Positions 11,566-22,600 of a stretch of DNA of 64,000 nt are shown one piece after another. Numbering within the stretch: the stretch's first letter is position 1; each line of letters opens with the position of its first letter. The stretch comes from Corythucha ciliata (lineage: Eukaryota > Arthropoda > Insecta > Hemiptera > Tingidae): positions 49,701,952-49,765,951 of the forward strand of contig CM075941.1 of assembly GCA_038030265.1 (NCBI GenBank), written 5' to 3'. The notes under the pieces are model-generated. The model did no database searches. It was given only the letters and a program-made list of their open reading frames with translations, and was not told where the DNA came from. A program made the position numbers and the translations under genes.

Positions 11566-13358
11566 GAGTCAGAGGTCGCCAGGTGGTAGGTAAGTCTGAG
11601 CAGGAAAGTGGCGAATCCCAACAGTCTTAGCCATAGCATGGCACTATGGACTCCCCTATTTTCACCATATTTTCCTACCTCTTCTGTCACTGTGAAGCGT
11701 TGGTTTAAGATTTCATTTATTTTTCAGGTTCAACCTCCAGATGGTTAGCGCGGCAGGTCTTTATGAATGCGAAAGTGAGACGGCCACGTCCACGTTGTGG
11801 AATCGAGAATCTCCTATATTGTAGTGAGTATTTCATTACTTATTGTATGCTATTAGTCAATTATAGGCTCGGCAATTTCGCCAATTATTGCCCTGTAGCA
11901 GGTAATATACGCCATTGCCTATTGCAGAGAGCAGATCTAATTCTTGCTTAGCCTGGGAATTTCTGGTGGACAATTCCGGCTCGAAAAACGCTTCGTCGCC
12001 AAAGAACAGTGTTCGTTTTTACTAATTTGTGCTTTCTTTTTGTTTCAGGAGGAGGTTGTCGTCTAGAAAGGTAGGTGGATAGCACGGTTAAGAAATGACC
12101 AATTGACCATAATAAGGTAGCACCGTCGCTTTTCGAAAAGTAGCTCTCATTGTGTCATAATATCCAAGACTTTGTAGTTCTTATGCGCGGTGCTATCTTT
12201 AACCGACCACGGTTTCTAGCATTTTGAATGTTTTGTTCAGTTTTGCGTACGATTTTTCGGATTCGAACTGCTCGTGGAACCCTCCTGGGAACCCTCTGTA
12301 ACCCCTGAATTTCCAGGTTTATAGATGGTCTGTACTAGGCCGTAGAAAAGTTGCGCAACATGCTTCTTCTTTGCTGGTCACAAGTGAAATTAGGCAGGAG
12401 AAAACACGCGTTATTAAAGCTGACAATCAGGCAACACACTTAAAAGTGGGCCAAATCGGCCGTTGGTAAAGCCATGAGCAGGGAAACCGAAAAATTCGTA
12501 ATTCCAGGTCTTAGGTTTGTTCGTTTGTCATTCAGAGCTGGGACACACTCAAATTACTCAATTTGATGAGTTTGAGGTTGATATCTTCTTTACGAAATCC
12601 AATGTTTGAGATTACCGAAATAAGCGTTATGGGCAGCTCGGGACAGTTTGGGATGACAAACGAATGGACCTACTGTGTCCTCTCTTCAACTGGATCGTCT
12701 CAACAGTTCGAACTTCTACACACACACACACACACACACCTGCACATACTTCTTTCTATTTACTTTGGAAAGTAGGGCATCGGTGCGGCAGTACACTCTC
12801 ACCGAGCTATTCATTTTCATAAGAGTACAGTACACACGCACCGCAGTGCGGTCCAGTTTCACGCATCGGCCTCTGTCCTTCAGCGCGACTATTCAGCCGA
12901 GCTGGTGTGCCGGAGTTCTGAGGTCAAAATGGAGACTGGTCCGCACTCGAATTACAGGAATTACAAGTTCATTTTCGATTTCACTACCTATAGATCGACA
13001 AGTTTCTTATAGACCCAAAGAAGTAGTAAATTTAGTTAACTTTCTAAACACATGTTCCTAGAACCATCTGGAAATTTGGGCCCTCAGGGTTCATTATAAA
13101 CTTGTCAAGTTATACTAGCCCTTCTGAAGAGATCGAGTAGTTGGTTTTTTCGTCTCGTCGCGAGTGTACTCCCGGCATTATGACCCTGTCGCGATTTTAC
13201 GACTTCAAAATCCCTTCAAACTCATTTTCCTATTTCATTTTGGGGATTTTTAAATTACACTTCTCAAAAATTAATTTGTATTATTAGGCCAGTCAGGTTA
13301 GAAAAAAAAAAGGTCCGAATTTCGTTAAGGATCAAATTCCAGAAGTCTCAAAAAGCCA
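11566..13358. other. Gene-free stretch with a microsatellite
   Basis: No exon or domain recognised. It contains the (CA)n tract at 12717-12739. The overlapping frames at 12563-12775 and 12675-13061 span that tract and look incidental. Confidence 0.35.
12717..12739. repeat. (CA)n microsatellite
   Basis: About eleven uninterrupted CA dinucleotides. Confidence 0.95.
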
Positions 13359-13512
13359 GAGTTGGTGCAACGGACGCTGTTTTGGTAAAGTTTTTATGTA
13401 TAAAGTGCCTTAACAGATCGTCATTTTCTTCGTTCACGCATTGTTTTGTTTTGGCGCCAAACAAAACAAAGGGCGTGAAGGAAGAAAATTGGTGGTTTGT
13501 TGCATCACTCAG
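13359..13512. repeat. Near-perfect palindrome centred on GGCGCC
   Basis: From about 13422 to 13490 the sequence reads almost the same on both strands: CATTTTCTTCGTTCACGC on the left, CAAAACAAAGGGCGTGAAG on the right, GGCGCC in the middle. Outer blocks GTTGGTGCAAC and GTTGCATCACTC suggest the inverted structure continues to about 13359-13512. It could be a tiny foldback element or hairpin. No ORF. Confidence 0.7.
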
Positions 13513-14670
13513 CCCCAACATAAACGTGGTATAGCATAGCTGTTATTTTCAGGTAGACCGTCCGCACTTAAACTCGGTTTTTTTTTTAGACTTGAAGGAT
13601 TTGGGGGATTATCTCTAGAGTTATGAGTGTGACCACACTACCAGAGTCTATTGAACCTTCAAAACCAATAAAATTAGTTTGTTTTCTTGACCAATTGGTT
13701 CAAGAATATTTGTAGGGGGATCCTGCGAGATCACCCCCCCCCCTCCTTCTACACCGTAATTAATCTGGATAGAGTCACATTTACGAACTCCATTGATTTA
13801 AAGTTCTTGAATTTAAGTAATTGCTTTATAGAGTGCGTAATTTTCTTGGGGTTCTCTCGAATTAACTAAACTTGACCGTTAAGAAAAGGGGATAAAATGG
13901 TGAGGTGGAATTTCATGTTCAATTAATTTCGAACCATCTAATTTTCCAACAAAGGGCACACGGGTATGGTTTACAGGTTGAACTTCGAAAGGTAAGAGAA
14001 GGGAGGACGCTCTGTATCTAGGGGTATGCATAAACCGTGGTTAAATGGTCGTGCAACGCATGCGTAATTTTACGAGCCGACTTTTTCACTTATCATACTT
14101 TTGATTGAAGGGCTTCTTTGATTGAGTTTGTGCCGATTATTGAATTATTCCGATTAACTTTTCCATGACATTTTATCGAATTCAGCCGACAAGTTCTGAA
14201 AAACGAGTTAAGAGCCAATTGCGTGAGAGGAGAATGTTCAGTTGGCAAATCAAAATCTGTGTTTTCTGCCCTAAAACAGACAGTTTAGCTGCGGGTTCTG
14301 ATTATTCGTACATTTAAAGTCCTCTAAAACTATCTCCCAACCTAAGGTGCCGCAGATTTCCCCCTGACCATCGAACGGGAGGGGTGAAGACTGACGTCAC
14401 CAGCAGTCCTTTACTCCCGATTGCTCACCCTAGAGCAGCAGAGCAAGTTACTTTTGAAATTGAAGTTTATAAATTCTCAAAAATCACAGCCAAATAACAA
14501 TTAATAATGTACTGGGTCCAGCGCAAAGGCGGTTGGGACTGCTTGTGACGTAGGCACCTATAGAAAGTTTAATCACCTTGCCATAAGATATTGGGTGCCT
14601 TTCCGGCGATTAATACACGCTATGTCAACCGAAGACAACTTTTAATTTTCAAAGCAAATAACTGAACCGG
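13513..14670. other. Gene-free stretch downstream of AIMP1
   Basis: No other gene seen. I found no clear AATAAA on the minus strand just after the AIMP1 stop, so its polyadenylation site is not assigned. A C-run lies at about 13734-13743. Confidence 0.35.
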
Positions 14671-15696
14671 CTACTTAACATTAACATTTTTCAACGTCAA
14701 GGATACAATGTTACCTTTTCCCGGCACTTCCCACCTGACTCCCTTGTAAGTCGCACAAAGACCGTCGTCAGTCTTCAAGTCTGGCGCGACCGTTTCGAAT
14801 ATTTTCTTTTTAGGGTTCATAACCGAGTCGGGCGTTCTCGAATAGCCGGGGACTAGAACGCGTTCGCCGGGTACCGCGGTCGACGGTGGTCGCATCACTT
14901 CAACCTTGTCGGGTGATGAGGCGCACATGACCATCCCTTCGGAGGTGATCCCCCGCATTTTAGCGGGTTTCAGATTAGTCAGTATGACTACGAGGCTGTT
15001 GTTGAGCTCGTCAATTGGTACGTGCTTGACAAGGCCGCTAACCTTTAAAAAAAAAAAAGACAGCAATCATCAATTACTACATTGGTGCAGGTTTAGGTCG
15101 ATTACTTACAACCGTTAAAGGTTTTTCTCCCCCGATGTCCACTTCTTCCACGTACAAACTATCAGCATCGGGATGTTTTTTCACGCTGAGAATTTTCCCC
15201 ACCCTCATATCCAACCGACCCACGTCAATTTCACCGTCCTCTTCGGGCGCTTTCTGTGCCGGCGAGGCGGTGGCCGTCTTCTTTTTCGGCTCTTTTTTCG
15301 GTTTACCAGCTTCAGGCTCTTTCACTCCACCAGCTGCAGCTGCAGTTGTTGCTGTTTTCGTAGGGACAACGGGTACGACAGGGTCCGAAGATTTAGTCAA
15401 AGCTACTCGGCTACCGTTCAGGCTTTCGAGCCGGTTCAACTCGTCGACGAGCTTTTGTATCTCATTTTTAAGTTGGTCGTTTTCGACTTTGTAGCGTTCA
15501 ACCGTGGACTGACTGGGACTGGATAACAAATATGCGACCTAATGATTCCACGCGTCACATTACTGTTCAATTATAGGATTATGAGCAGATGGCACCTTAC
15601 CTTTTGTCGTATGACGTTCTGCATCGCAGTAATCTTCACTTGATTTTCGAGGACCACACTTCGGAGGGACTCAACTAACGGTTCTGGCTGGGCCAT
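14671..15696 (-). CDS. AIMP1: AIMP1 / EMAPII-like aminoacyl-tRNA synthetase complex scaffold
   Basis: Noncatalytic component of the cytosolic multi-tRNA-synthetase complex that binds tRNA and helps assemble it. Three coding exons: 15601-15696, 15110-15538 and 14671-15042. Introns of 62 and 67 bp have GT/AG ends and phases that join cleanly, giving 298 aa (human AIMP1 is about 312). The start ATG at 15696 opens a short first exon rich in leucine and glutamine. Residues ~45-75 form a heptad-like helical stretch, followed by a low-complexity Ala/Lys/Pro linker. From ~134 to the end is the tRNA-binding OB fold plus EMAPII extension: GRLDMRVGKI, HPDADSLYVEEVDIG, LVVILTNLKPAKMRG, SEGMVMCASS. No frameshift. 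It stands alone, with no operon-like partner nearby. Confidence 0.95.
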
Positions 15697-16224
15697 ATTA
15701 CTACACAGTGTTTGAAATTCAGTAATTTTTAATCAATTATGAGAAATTATGGGGAAATACCCGCAAGTTCCAGAGATCCTCAGGCAGAAAAACCGGAATA
15801 ATGGGCTACGAGGCAATCTGAATGCCACCAGCATTTGCCTTCCTCTTCTTGCTCAGTTATCACATCTCTTATCAGGATCGGGCTCTTGGCTTTCGGGACT
15901 CAGTTGCTCCCAAAATCTAGTGACTTTGCCTCATTCATGGGCTCCAGCGCTTAGCCCCTAAATTGCAAATTTCTGTGAATAATTAACCGTGAAAAAAACA
16001 GTAATGTTAAGTTATTCCATAGATTGCTATATCAGTCCATGAGCTATACTGTGATTAATGAACCCTTCCAAAGGAACACAATTTAGCGTTTTTGGCTCTT
16101 TCAAAAGCCATAATTGGATTATTCATTAACAGGAATTAGTTTTGACCTTGTCTGAAATTAGTTTCGCAGGCTTGACTGATTAGAAAAACTAATTTTCGAA
16201 TTAGTTTTTTGGCACATTCAGAAA
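15697..16224. other. 5' flank of AIMP1, no gene seen
   Basis: Promoter and 5' UTR are expected here, but no core promoter element could be fixed by eye. The frame at 15749-15961 (+) has no supporting features. Confidence 0.3.
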
Positions 16225-16460
16225 CAAAATTTACGGATTTGGTGGTTTTTTCAAAACGTGAAATTCGTGATTTTGGATCTTTCATCCCGAACTTATCAGA
16301 CTTTCGATCGTTTAAATCTGGATCTTTCAAAACACAATTTCACGGATTTTGGGTCATTTCGTGGGGTTAGGGCGCTTTCGACTTTGAATGAATGAAAATT
16401 GGCTAAAACGGTGAAAGAGGCAAAATCACGAAATTTGGATTCCAAAACCAGCGAGCTTTG
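16225..16460. repeat. ~31-bp tandem array, family 2
   Basis: Units with CTTTCAAAACACAATTTCAC, then GGATTTTGG, recur at about 31 bp, diverged. They resemble arrays at 55135-55330 and 56855-57085, not the CTAATTCGCGG family. Confidence 0.5.
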
Positions 16461-16684
16461 GGTTTGAAAGGGGTACCCCCCTTTGAAGGGGGTAAGACCG
16501 TTTTCAGACTTGAGATTCCGGTATCCGGATTCCCGAATCGAGGGCACTAAGAATCAGTAGCGCTGACACTATATGTCCAAATGATGCAGCAGCCGCTATA
16601 TGTACCTCTCTAAGGGCTGGGTGAGTCCGTGATCGAGGAGGTGGTAAATATATAAATTTTAGTCACGCGAGCCTGTCTGTAAGA

Positions 16685-17440
16685 ACCGCGAATTGGCGCT
16701 TTCTCAATTTTAGCCGGGAGTTCGTGGTTTATTAATTATTACAGTTTACCTACGTACAATTAGCGTTTTTCTCAATTTCTGTCGCCAATCAGGAGTTTTC
16801 CTCGATTTTTGCCACGTAACAGGGCTTTTATAATTTCAGCCGCGAATCATTTCGTAATTTTAACCTCGAATAATTTCTTAATTTTAGCCGTGAATTACAG
16901 CTTTTACTCCATTTTAGTCGTGAATTACCTTTTTTAAAAAAGTTGTTCCGAAAATAGACGTTTTACACAATTTTAAGCTGATAATGAGTACCTACTACCT
17001 ACCTTTTGTCAACTTGTTCTCTATTTTGGCTGCATATTCGCGTATTCTCTCTTCTTGATCGTTGAAATAGCGTTTTTCTCCATTTCATCTGTGAGGGAGT
17101 GTTTTGTGTCAAGTTTAGCCGGGAATTGGCGGTTATCTGTTGAATTGCTCCGCGAATTGCCGTTCTTGTTGTTGTTATTATTGTTGTTTTTGTTTTTTTT
17201 TATTTCATTGTATTTTATTTTTTCATTTTAATCGCGAATGAGCGCCTTTTGTCAACCTTACCGGGGTTTTTCGAATGTATCCGCGTATTATAATATTTTC
17301 TAAATTTCAGCCGTGAATTAGCGCCTTTCCTCAAATTTCTTAGCTATTTGAGCTCATTTAGCGATTTTTTTTTCTTATTTATCGCATGCGAATTAACGTT
17401 TTTTCTAAATTTTAGTCACGAAGTTGCCTTGAAAAACCAC
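16685..17440 (-). repeat. Degenerate ~30-bp array, minus orientation
   Basis: Units such as TTTCTCAATTTTAGCCGGGA and TCTAAATTTCAGCCGTGAAT; spacing about 28-34 bp. The array is interrupted by a GTT/TTG-rich stretch near 17165-17215. Confidence 0.65.
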
Positions 17441-17734
17441 GATTGGGTGTTTTTTCAATATTAGCTGAACCGCTTTCTTTTTTTTCGCATGCGAATTAAC
17501 GTTTTTTCGCCTCGAGGCCCCCAAAAATCTCCATGAGCGTTTCACGTTGAAATTAGGTTTAGCAGATTTTCTGGAATTAAAGCAGCCCGAAAAGGTTCGA
17601 GTACGTTCAGCTTTTTCCTTGGACTTCAGACCCAACGCAGTAGTGTACCGTGGTACGGGGGGGGGGGGGGGTTCGCCCCGGACCCTCTATGAATAAGAAA
17701 ATAGTAGTATGAAAAAGGGAATAGGATGCCGAAT

Positions 17735-19135
17735 GGCCGCAAAATTAGCACAAAACGCTATTTCACAGCTGAAATTGGGAAAAGTCGCTAATTTGCAATT
17801 TGCAGATATAGAGTTGTGAAAAAACGTTAATTCGCGTTTACAAAATGAAGAAAATCACTAATTCGCGGCAAAAATTGAAAAAATCACCAATCAGCGCAGC
17901 CAAAATTAAGAAAAACGTTAATTTTCAGTTCAAATCGGAGAAAAAGGCTAATTCTCAGATAAATAGAGAAAAAATTGCTAATTTGCAGCTTAAATTGAGT
18001 CAAACGCCAATTCTTGGCAAAAATTGACAAAACTCGGTAGGTAATGCACGGGTTGGAAACGCTACTACGCTGCTAAAATTTAGAAAAAGCGAAAAATCGC
18101 TGCTAAAATTGAGAAACATTACTAATTCTCGAGTTAAGTGTCGTGAAATTTATAATTTAAAAATGATGATTTTTTGACAGAAATGGATAAATAGATGTAA
18201 ATTTGTTGGTTTGAAAAAGGTTTGAACAAAATAATTTACATTTATAATTTAAATTCGCACCTTCTGAAGGCATTTTTGTGACTAAAATTCAGAAAAATGG
18301 CAAATTCATGCATGGCTCTAGTATAATGTTAAAAAAATTCGCTAATTCACGGCTAGAACTGCCGCGAAGCAATAATCTATACGTTTAAAAGTTATACAAA
18401 ATTGCTAATGCGGTGGTAAAATGTGAAAACCCGCTAATTTGCGGGTAATATTTAGAAAATAAAATAATCAGCAGGTCAAAATTAAGAGAAAGGTTTATTT
18501 TAAGCCTAAAAATTGAGAAAAATTGCTAATTCGCGGCTAAAAATAGAAAAAATCGCCAATTTACAGCTACAATTGCGCCAAACGCCAATTTGTGACTGAA
18601 ATTGAGAAAATTCACTAATTAACAGGTTTGAAACGCTACGACGCGTCGACGCTACAATTTAAAAAAGAGCTCTAATTCGCGGTTGAAATTGAGTAAAAAT
18701 ATAATTTGCGCCAAAAACTGAATATAAGCCAATTTACGGATTCTGAAGGCAACTTTTCAGGCTGAAATTGTAAAAAGCGCCAATTTATGGCAATAGGTGA
18801 AGAAACCGCTAATTCGCGAGTAAACTGAGAAAAATCGCTCGTGCATTGCGTATGGTTAATTTCCAGCTAAAACTGAGAAAAGTGCTAATTCCCTGGTAAA
18901 GAAATTTTTAAAAATCGGTAATATGCTGCTAAATTGAGGAAAACGCCAAAACTCGTGGATAAATAAGAAACATCGTTCACGGGATAAAAACAATACCTAG
19001 CTGTTAAAGTTGAGAAAACGCGCAAATTCATGGCTATGGGAGGGGTTGGGTTCGAAACCACTAAGCTGCGGTTGAAATTGAGAAGAACGATACACTCGGC
19101 CAAAATTGAGAAAAGCGGTAATTTGCGGGTAGAGT
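17735..19135 (+). repeat. Degenerate ~30-bp array, plus orientation, best-preserved copy
   Basis: Successive units between 17860 and 18030 measure 29-31 bp, e.g. CTAATTCGCGGCAAAAATTG then AAAAAATCA, and CTAATTTGCAGCTTAAATTG then AGTCAAACG. The approximate consensus is CTAATTCGCGGCTAAA plus ATTGAGAAAAACG. Roughly 40 units, none identical, which argues for old tandem amplification rather than recent expansion. Confidence 0.75.
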
Positions 19136-19656
19136 CCAAAAATCGCCCTTAACTAAGAGATTGAGGCTATGATGAGACCAGCAAGATGTCCAGATTCAAG
19201 AGTGTGGTGGCTGGGTGGAATGATAACTAAAATGTGAAATTACCCCCTCTCCCCCTCACCCGTACGAGATTTCAATCTGATCCCCCCCCCCCAGGACAAA
19301 TTCCTACCTACGCCACTGATTGTCGGTCGATTTTACTGACTCCTGAGCGCTCCATTGTACTCTGCTAACGATATTGACGGAGTGTACTCGCCCTGCTCAG
19401 CATTCTTATCGGTGTGGGGTGGCTTTCAATAAATGACACAGTATGTTTCAAATTTTAGAAAAAAATCCCATGTCTTAAGTCGTGTCATTTAACGTTAACA
19501 GTTCAAAAATATTAAATTAGATATACAGTCATATAACTCATTCTATGTGATAAGTTTAATTCACATTACAAAACAATAATTAAATAATAAGTAACGAAAC
19601 ATAAAACTAAATTGGCACAAGAGGAAGTCGAGAAAAAATATTTGGATCTCAATTTT

Positions 19657-22600
19657 TTAAATTATTTCTTTGAATTTAAACTTTGCCGGCGTATGAGGGG
19701 ATAGAAGAAATTCGAAGTCCAATTCGAGTTCGCCGTCAAAATTAATTTCGAATCGTCTGATCAACTGTTAACACAATATAGCAAAAAAATAGCTTTGAGG
19801 GCCCAATGAGAAGAGGAAAGACTTTGAAGAGACTTACGTGGGCCAACGTCACTGAGAGTTCAAGTTCGACGAATCGCTTACCGGGACACATTCGTCGTCC
19901 TATACCGAATGGAGCGACAAGAAACCTTTGATTGACTCCGGTATTGTGCAGCCATCGCTCGGGTTGAAATTTTGTGGCTTGGGTGAAATTGCTGTCTTCC
20001 ATGCAGGCGCGCCATGTGTGGCAAAGGACCACTGACTGTAACGGGGGAAGATTAGACGGACGTTGAAGTTTGATGTTTGATGGAGATGAATGGTTCAGTA
20101 ATATTTTTTGCGTACATACTATTTTTCGTAAATAAATGAGTGAAATGCGACAAATTCTCGAAAATCGAGTCTTCGTCGCTAGGAAAAGAGAACCCCCCCC
20201 CCCCCACACACACAGATCGCTTCGTACCGTACTGCGACGCGTGGACTGGTTCGCTCGCGAAAAAACCATGGCAACGGATATACCTCGTCCGCGTTGTCAT
20301 GGTTTTTCGCGCTCGTCAGTTTGCGTTCTGTGTGGTGTGGTAGGGGATCTTGAGTCTGAGGGAATAAGAAGAAGAGACTTCGTTTGTCATAAAAATGCGA
20401 AGTGTCTTGAAACGAAAACAGCTGATTTATGCCTCGTTCGAGATTCAAAACATCGCAAAGTTTACAGTTTTGGTTCTCTAGTTTTACTCGCGAAAAAACC
20501 GGAAAAAGTTGAGATAAAATGTGGTCAAACAAGTCTAACCCTTTTGGAAAGAGCAAATTCCTAAAGAAGATATTGAGTTCTGTCGTTTTCTTCTTGGTTG
20601 GAGTCCGATTCGCTCGAGAATTGAAAGGCGTAGCTTTCATGTCGGAGTTGAAACCTTGCGTATAAAAAAATTACGGTAAATCAGCTTACCCCTGCTCGAA
20701 GATGGTAACCGCTCAACTCCATATCTGTTTCTAGAATTCTGGCTACGCACGGCGCTGTTGGGAGGACCCTGAAATGAATCGAATCGCTCGTTAATTTTTG
20801 TGCTTACGGAAATATATGAAAATAGCGGATTAATTATTACCGGAAGGATTCCATTATGCAAGCCCTTAAGTAGTGGGCATCTCTGATAGTCGATGATTCA
20901 ATGGGTGCGTTATTTGGTGCTAGTCTCTCAATTTCCTCCCTTAGTTTGCTCTGGCAATCCTCGTGTTTTGCTATTAGGTATAGCAGCAAAACCAATGAGT
21001 TTTCAATCTGAAACGTTTAATACAACTTGTTATGACCTGTATGAAAAATAGCCTCACCTTTCTTACAGTTTTGATTCCGGCTGCTATAAAGTCAATAATG
21101 CCGGCCTTTTTGTCTTTGATATCCAGTCCAGGGGCTTTTAGTATCGACATAAATACCTCAGCCGAATCGTCGTTTATTGTGTCCTCCTCTTGTTTTTCCG
21201 CGTTGTCAACCATTTCTGAAATCACGCTATCGAGCGAGAGAGGGGGACGTGAGTTGTCGTTCCATCTTGGCATTCATGAAGTTTTACTCACTCGTAAATA
21301 GTTTCCTCACTGGCGATAAATTTCTTATATGCAGCCGTCTTGTAGACCTTCCATACTGGGAGGCCGTAGTAAGTGTCGCGTGCTGCGCACAACTGATCTT
21401 TGACTGCGTTAGCAAGTCTTTGAGCCAGAGAGTCAATTTGAAGCTCGAGAAATCCCATCCGACGTCCAAGTATCATTGAACACGAGCCTTGAGAGAGAAA
21501 AAAAATAGTTTTGTATAATTAAACTGGCCGTTTTATGGGTAAAATGCATGCGACAACCGTACTTTCGAGACCCAAGCGGCAGGCTAATTCGTCGAAACTG
21601 TCGATTGCGTTAGTGTCTCTGTCAACTGACTTGCTTATAAGTTCTGTAAAATCGTAGGCGACGTTGTTCAGCTCGGGAAGGAGTCTCAAAATAGTTTTAC
21701 CAGATGTCAACTCGTGAGTCAGGCCATTTCTCAGTCTATGCCACTCTTCTCCCTGCCTAAATAAGAAAAAAAAAACACATTGAATTTGGTGATTTTGCTT
21801 GACTTACTAGGCGACTTACTCGTTGATCACCCCAGTACTTGTATAACGGTCGGGTCGCGAAGACCTATAATGAGCGATCACCTCAGTGGGCGGTCTTAAA
21901 GGGTATCTACTTGTTTGCCGAAAAACCTATTTACCAATTTCCATAAAATTAGATAGCTATCTTAAGTCTCGGTTTATCCTCGTGTGACCTTACCTTCTCG
22001 ATGTCATCTTTTGACCGTACCGAAATGACCGGAAAATTCCAGAGAGCCTCCTCTTTGATTATTTTTCCATACCTTTCAAACATATCTATCGGTCCAGTGT
22101 CAGAATCGTCCAAAAAAGCAGTAAATTATTGATATGGTGGCTTTTACCTACGTATGCTTCGTGAATTTTGCTCATTTTATACCGTCGGAAGTAAATCCAC
22201 CTGGTCCCGATAATTGGCAAAGGCAATGGGCCTGGAATGTCTTTTCCTGTCAGTTTTCCTGTACCTGAGGAGTAGAAGACGGTGAAAGATTTTAGCTCTA
22301 GCTTGCAGAATTTGGGGTTATGTTCTTTAATTAAGAATTAAGTTATGTCCTGAAATCAGTGGTGGGTACGAAGTGAGGGAGTAAATGGGCAATCGCGATC
22401 GCCGCCCCCTCGTTTTCGAACTGAACCCCCCCCCCCTTGCTATATGATTATGTCCTTTCTATTAAAAAATGGTCGGTATCATTGTTAAATGGATCACCTC
22501 GAACTATGCACTCGTACACGAAGGAGGAGGTACCAGTTCCATGGGCTAACAGACGTGGTATTAAATAAGGATCTCACGTTAATTGGGAAGAACTGCCTCT

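Larger units (their letters stand above)
16620..19325. mobile_element. Foldback-like element 3, largest copy
   Basis: The minus-orientation array (about 16685-17440) and plus-orientation array (about 17735-19135) flank a centre containing GTGTACCGTGGTACGG plus a 14-base G-run (about 17640-17720). The right tip (about 19150-19318) is the reverse complement of the tip at 354-535: same order of module, C-run and CCTACCTACGCCACTG. The left tip is missing or too diverged. Arms are unequal (about 0.75 and 1.4 kb). No protein-coding candidate was found inside. Confidence 0.55.

Noticed and set aside
15135..15526. Plus-strand frames of 117-119 codons
   Set aside because: They are antisense shadows of AIMP1 exon 2; their composition mirrors the Lys/Ala/Pro-rich linker.
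17735..19135. Regularly spaced repeats that could suggest a CRISPR array
   Set aside because: Units are contiguous and degenerate, with no constant repeat alternating with unique spacers, no cas genes, and a eukaryotic gene context.
20179..20640. 153-codon minus-strand frame in CYP314A1 intron 9
   Set aside because: It lies wholly between exons 9 and 10, reads through a C-run and hairpin, and has no recognisable domain.
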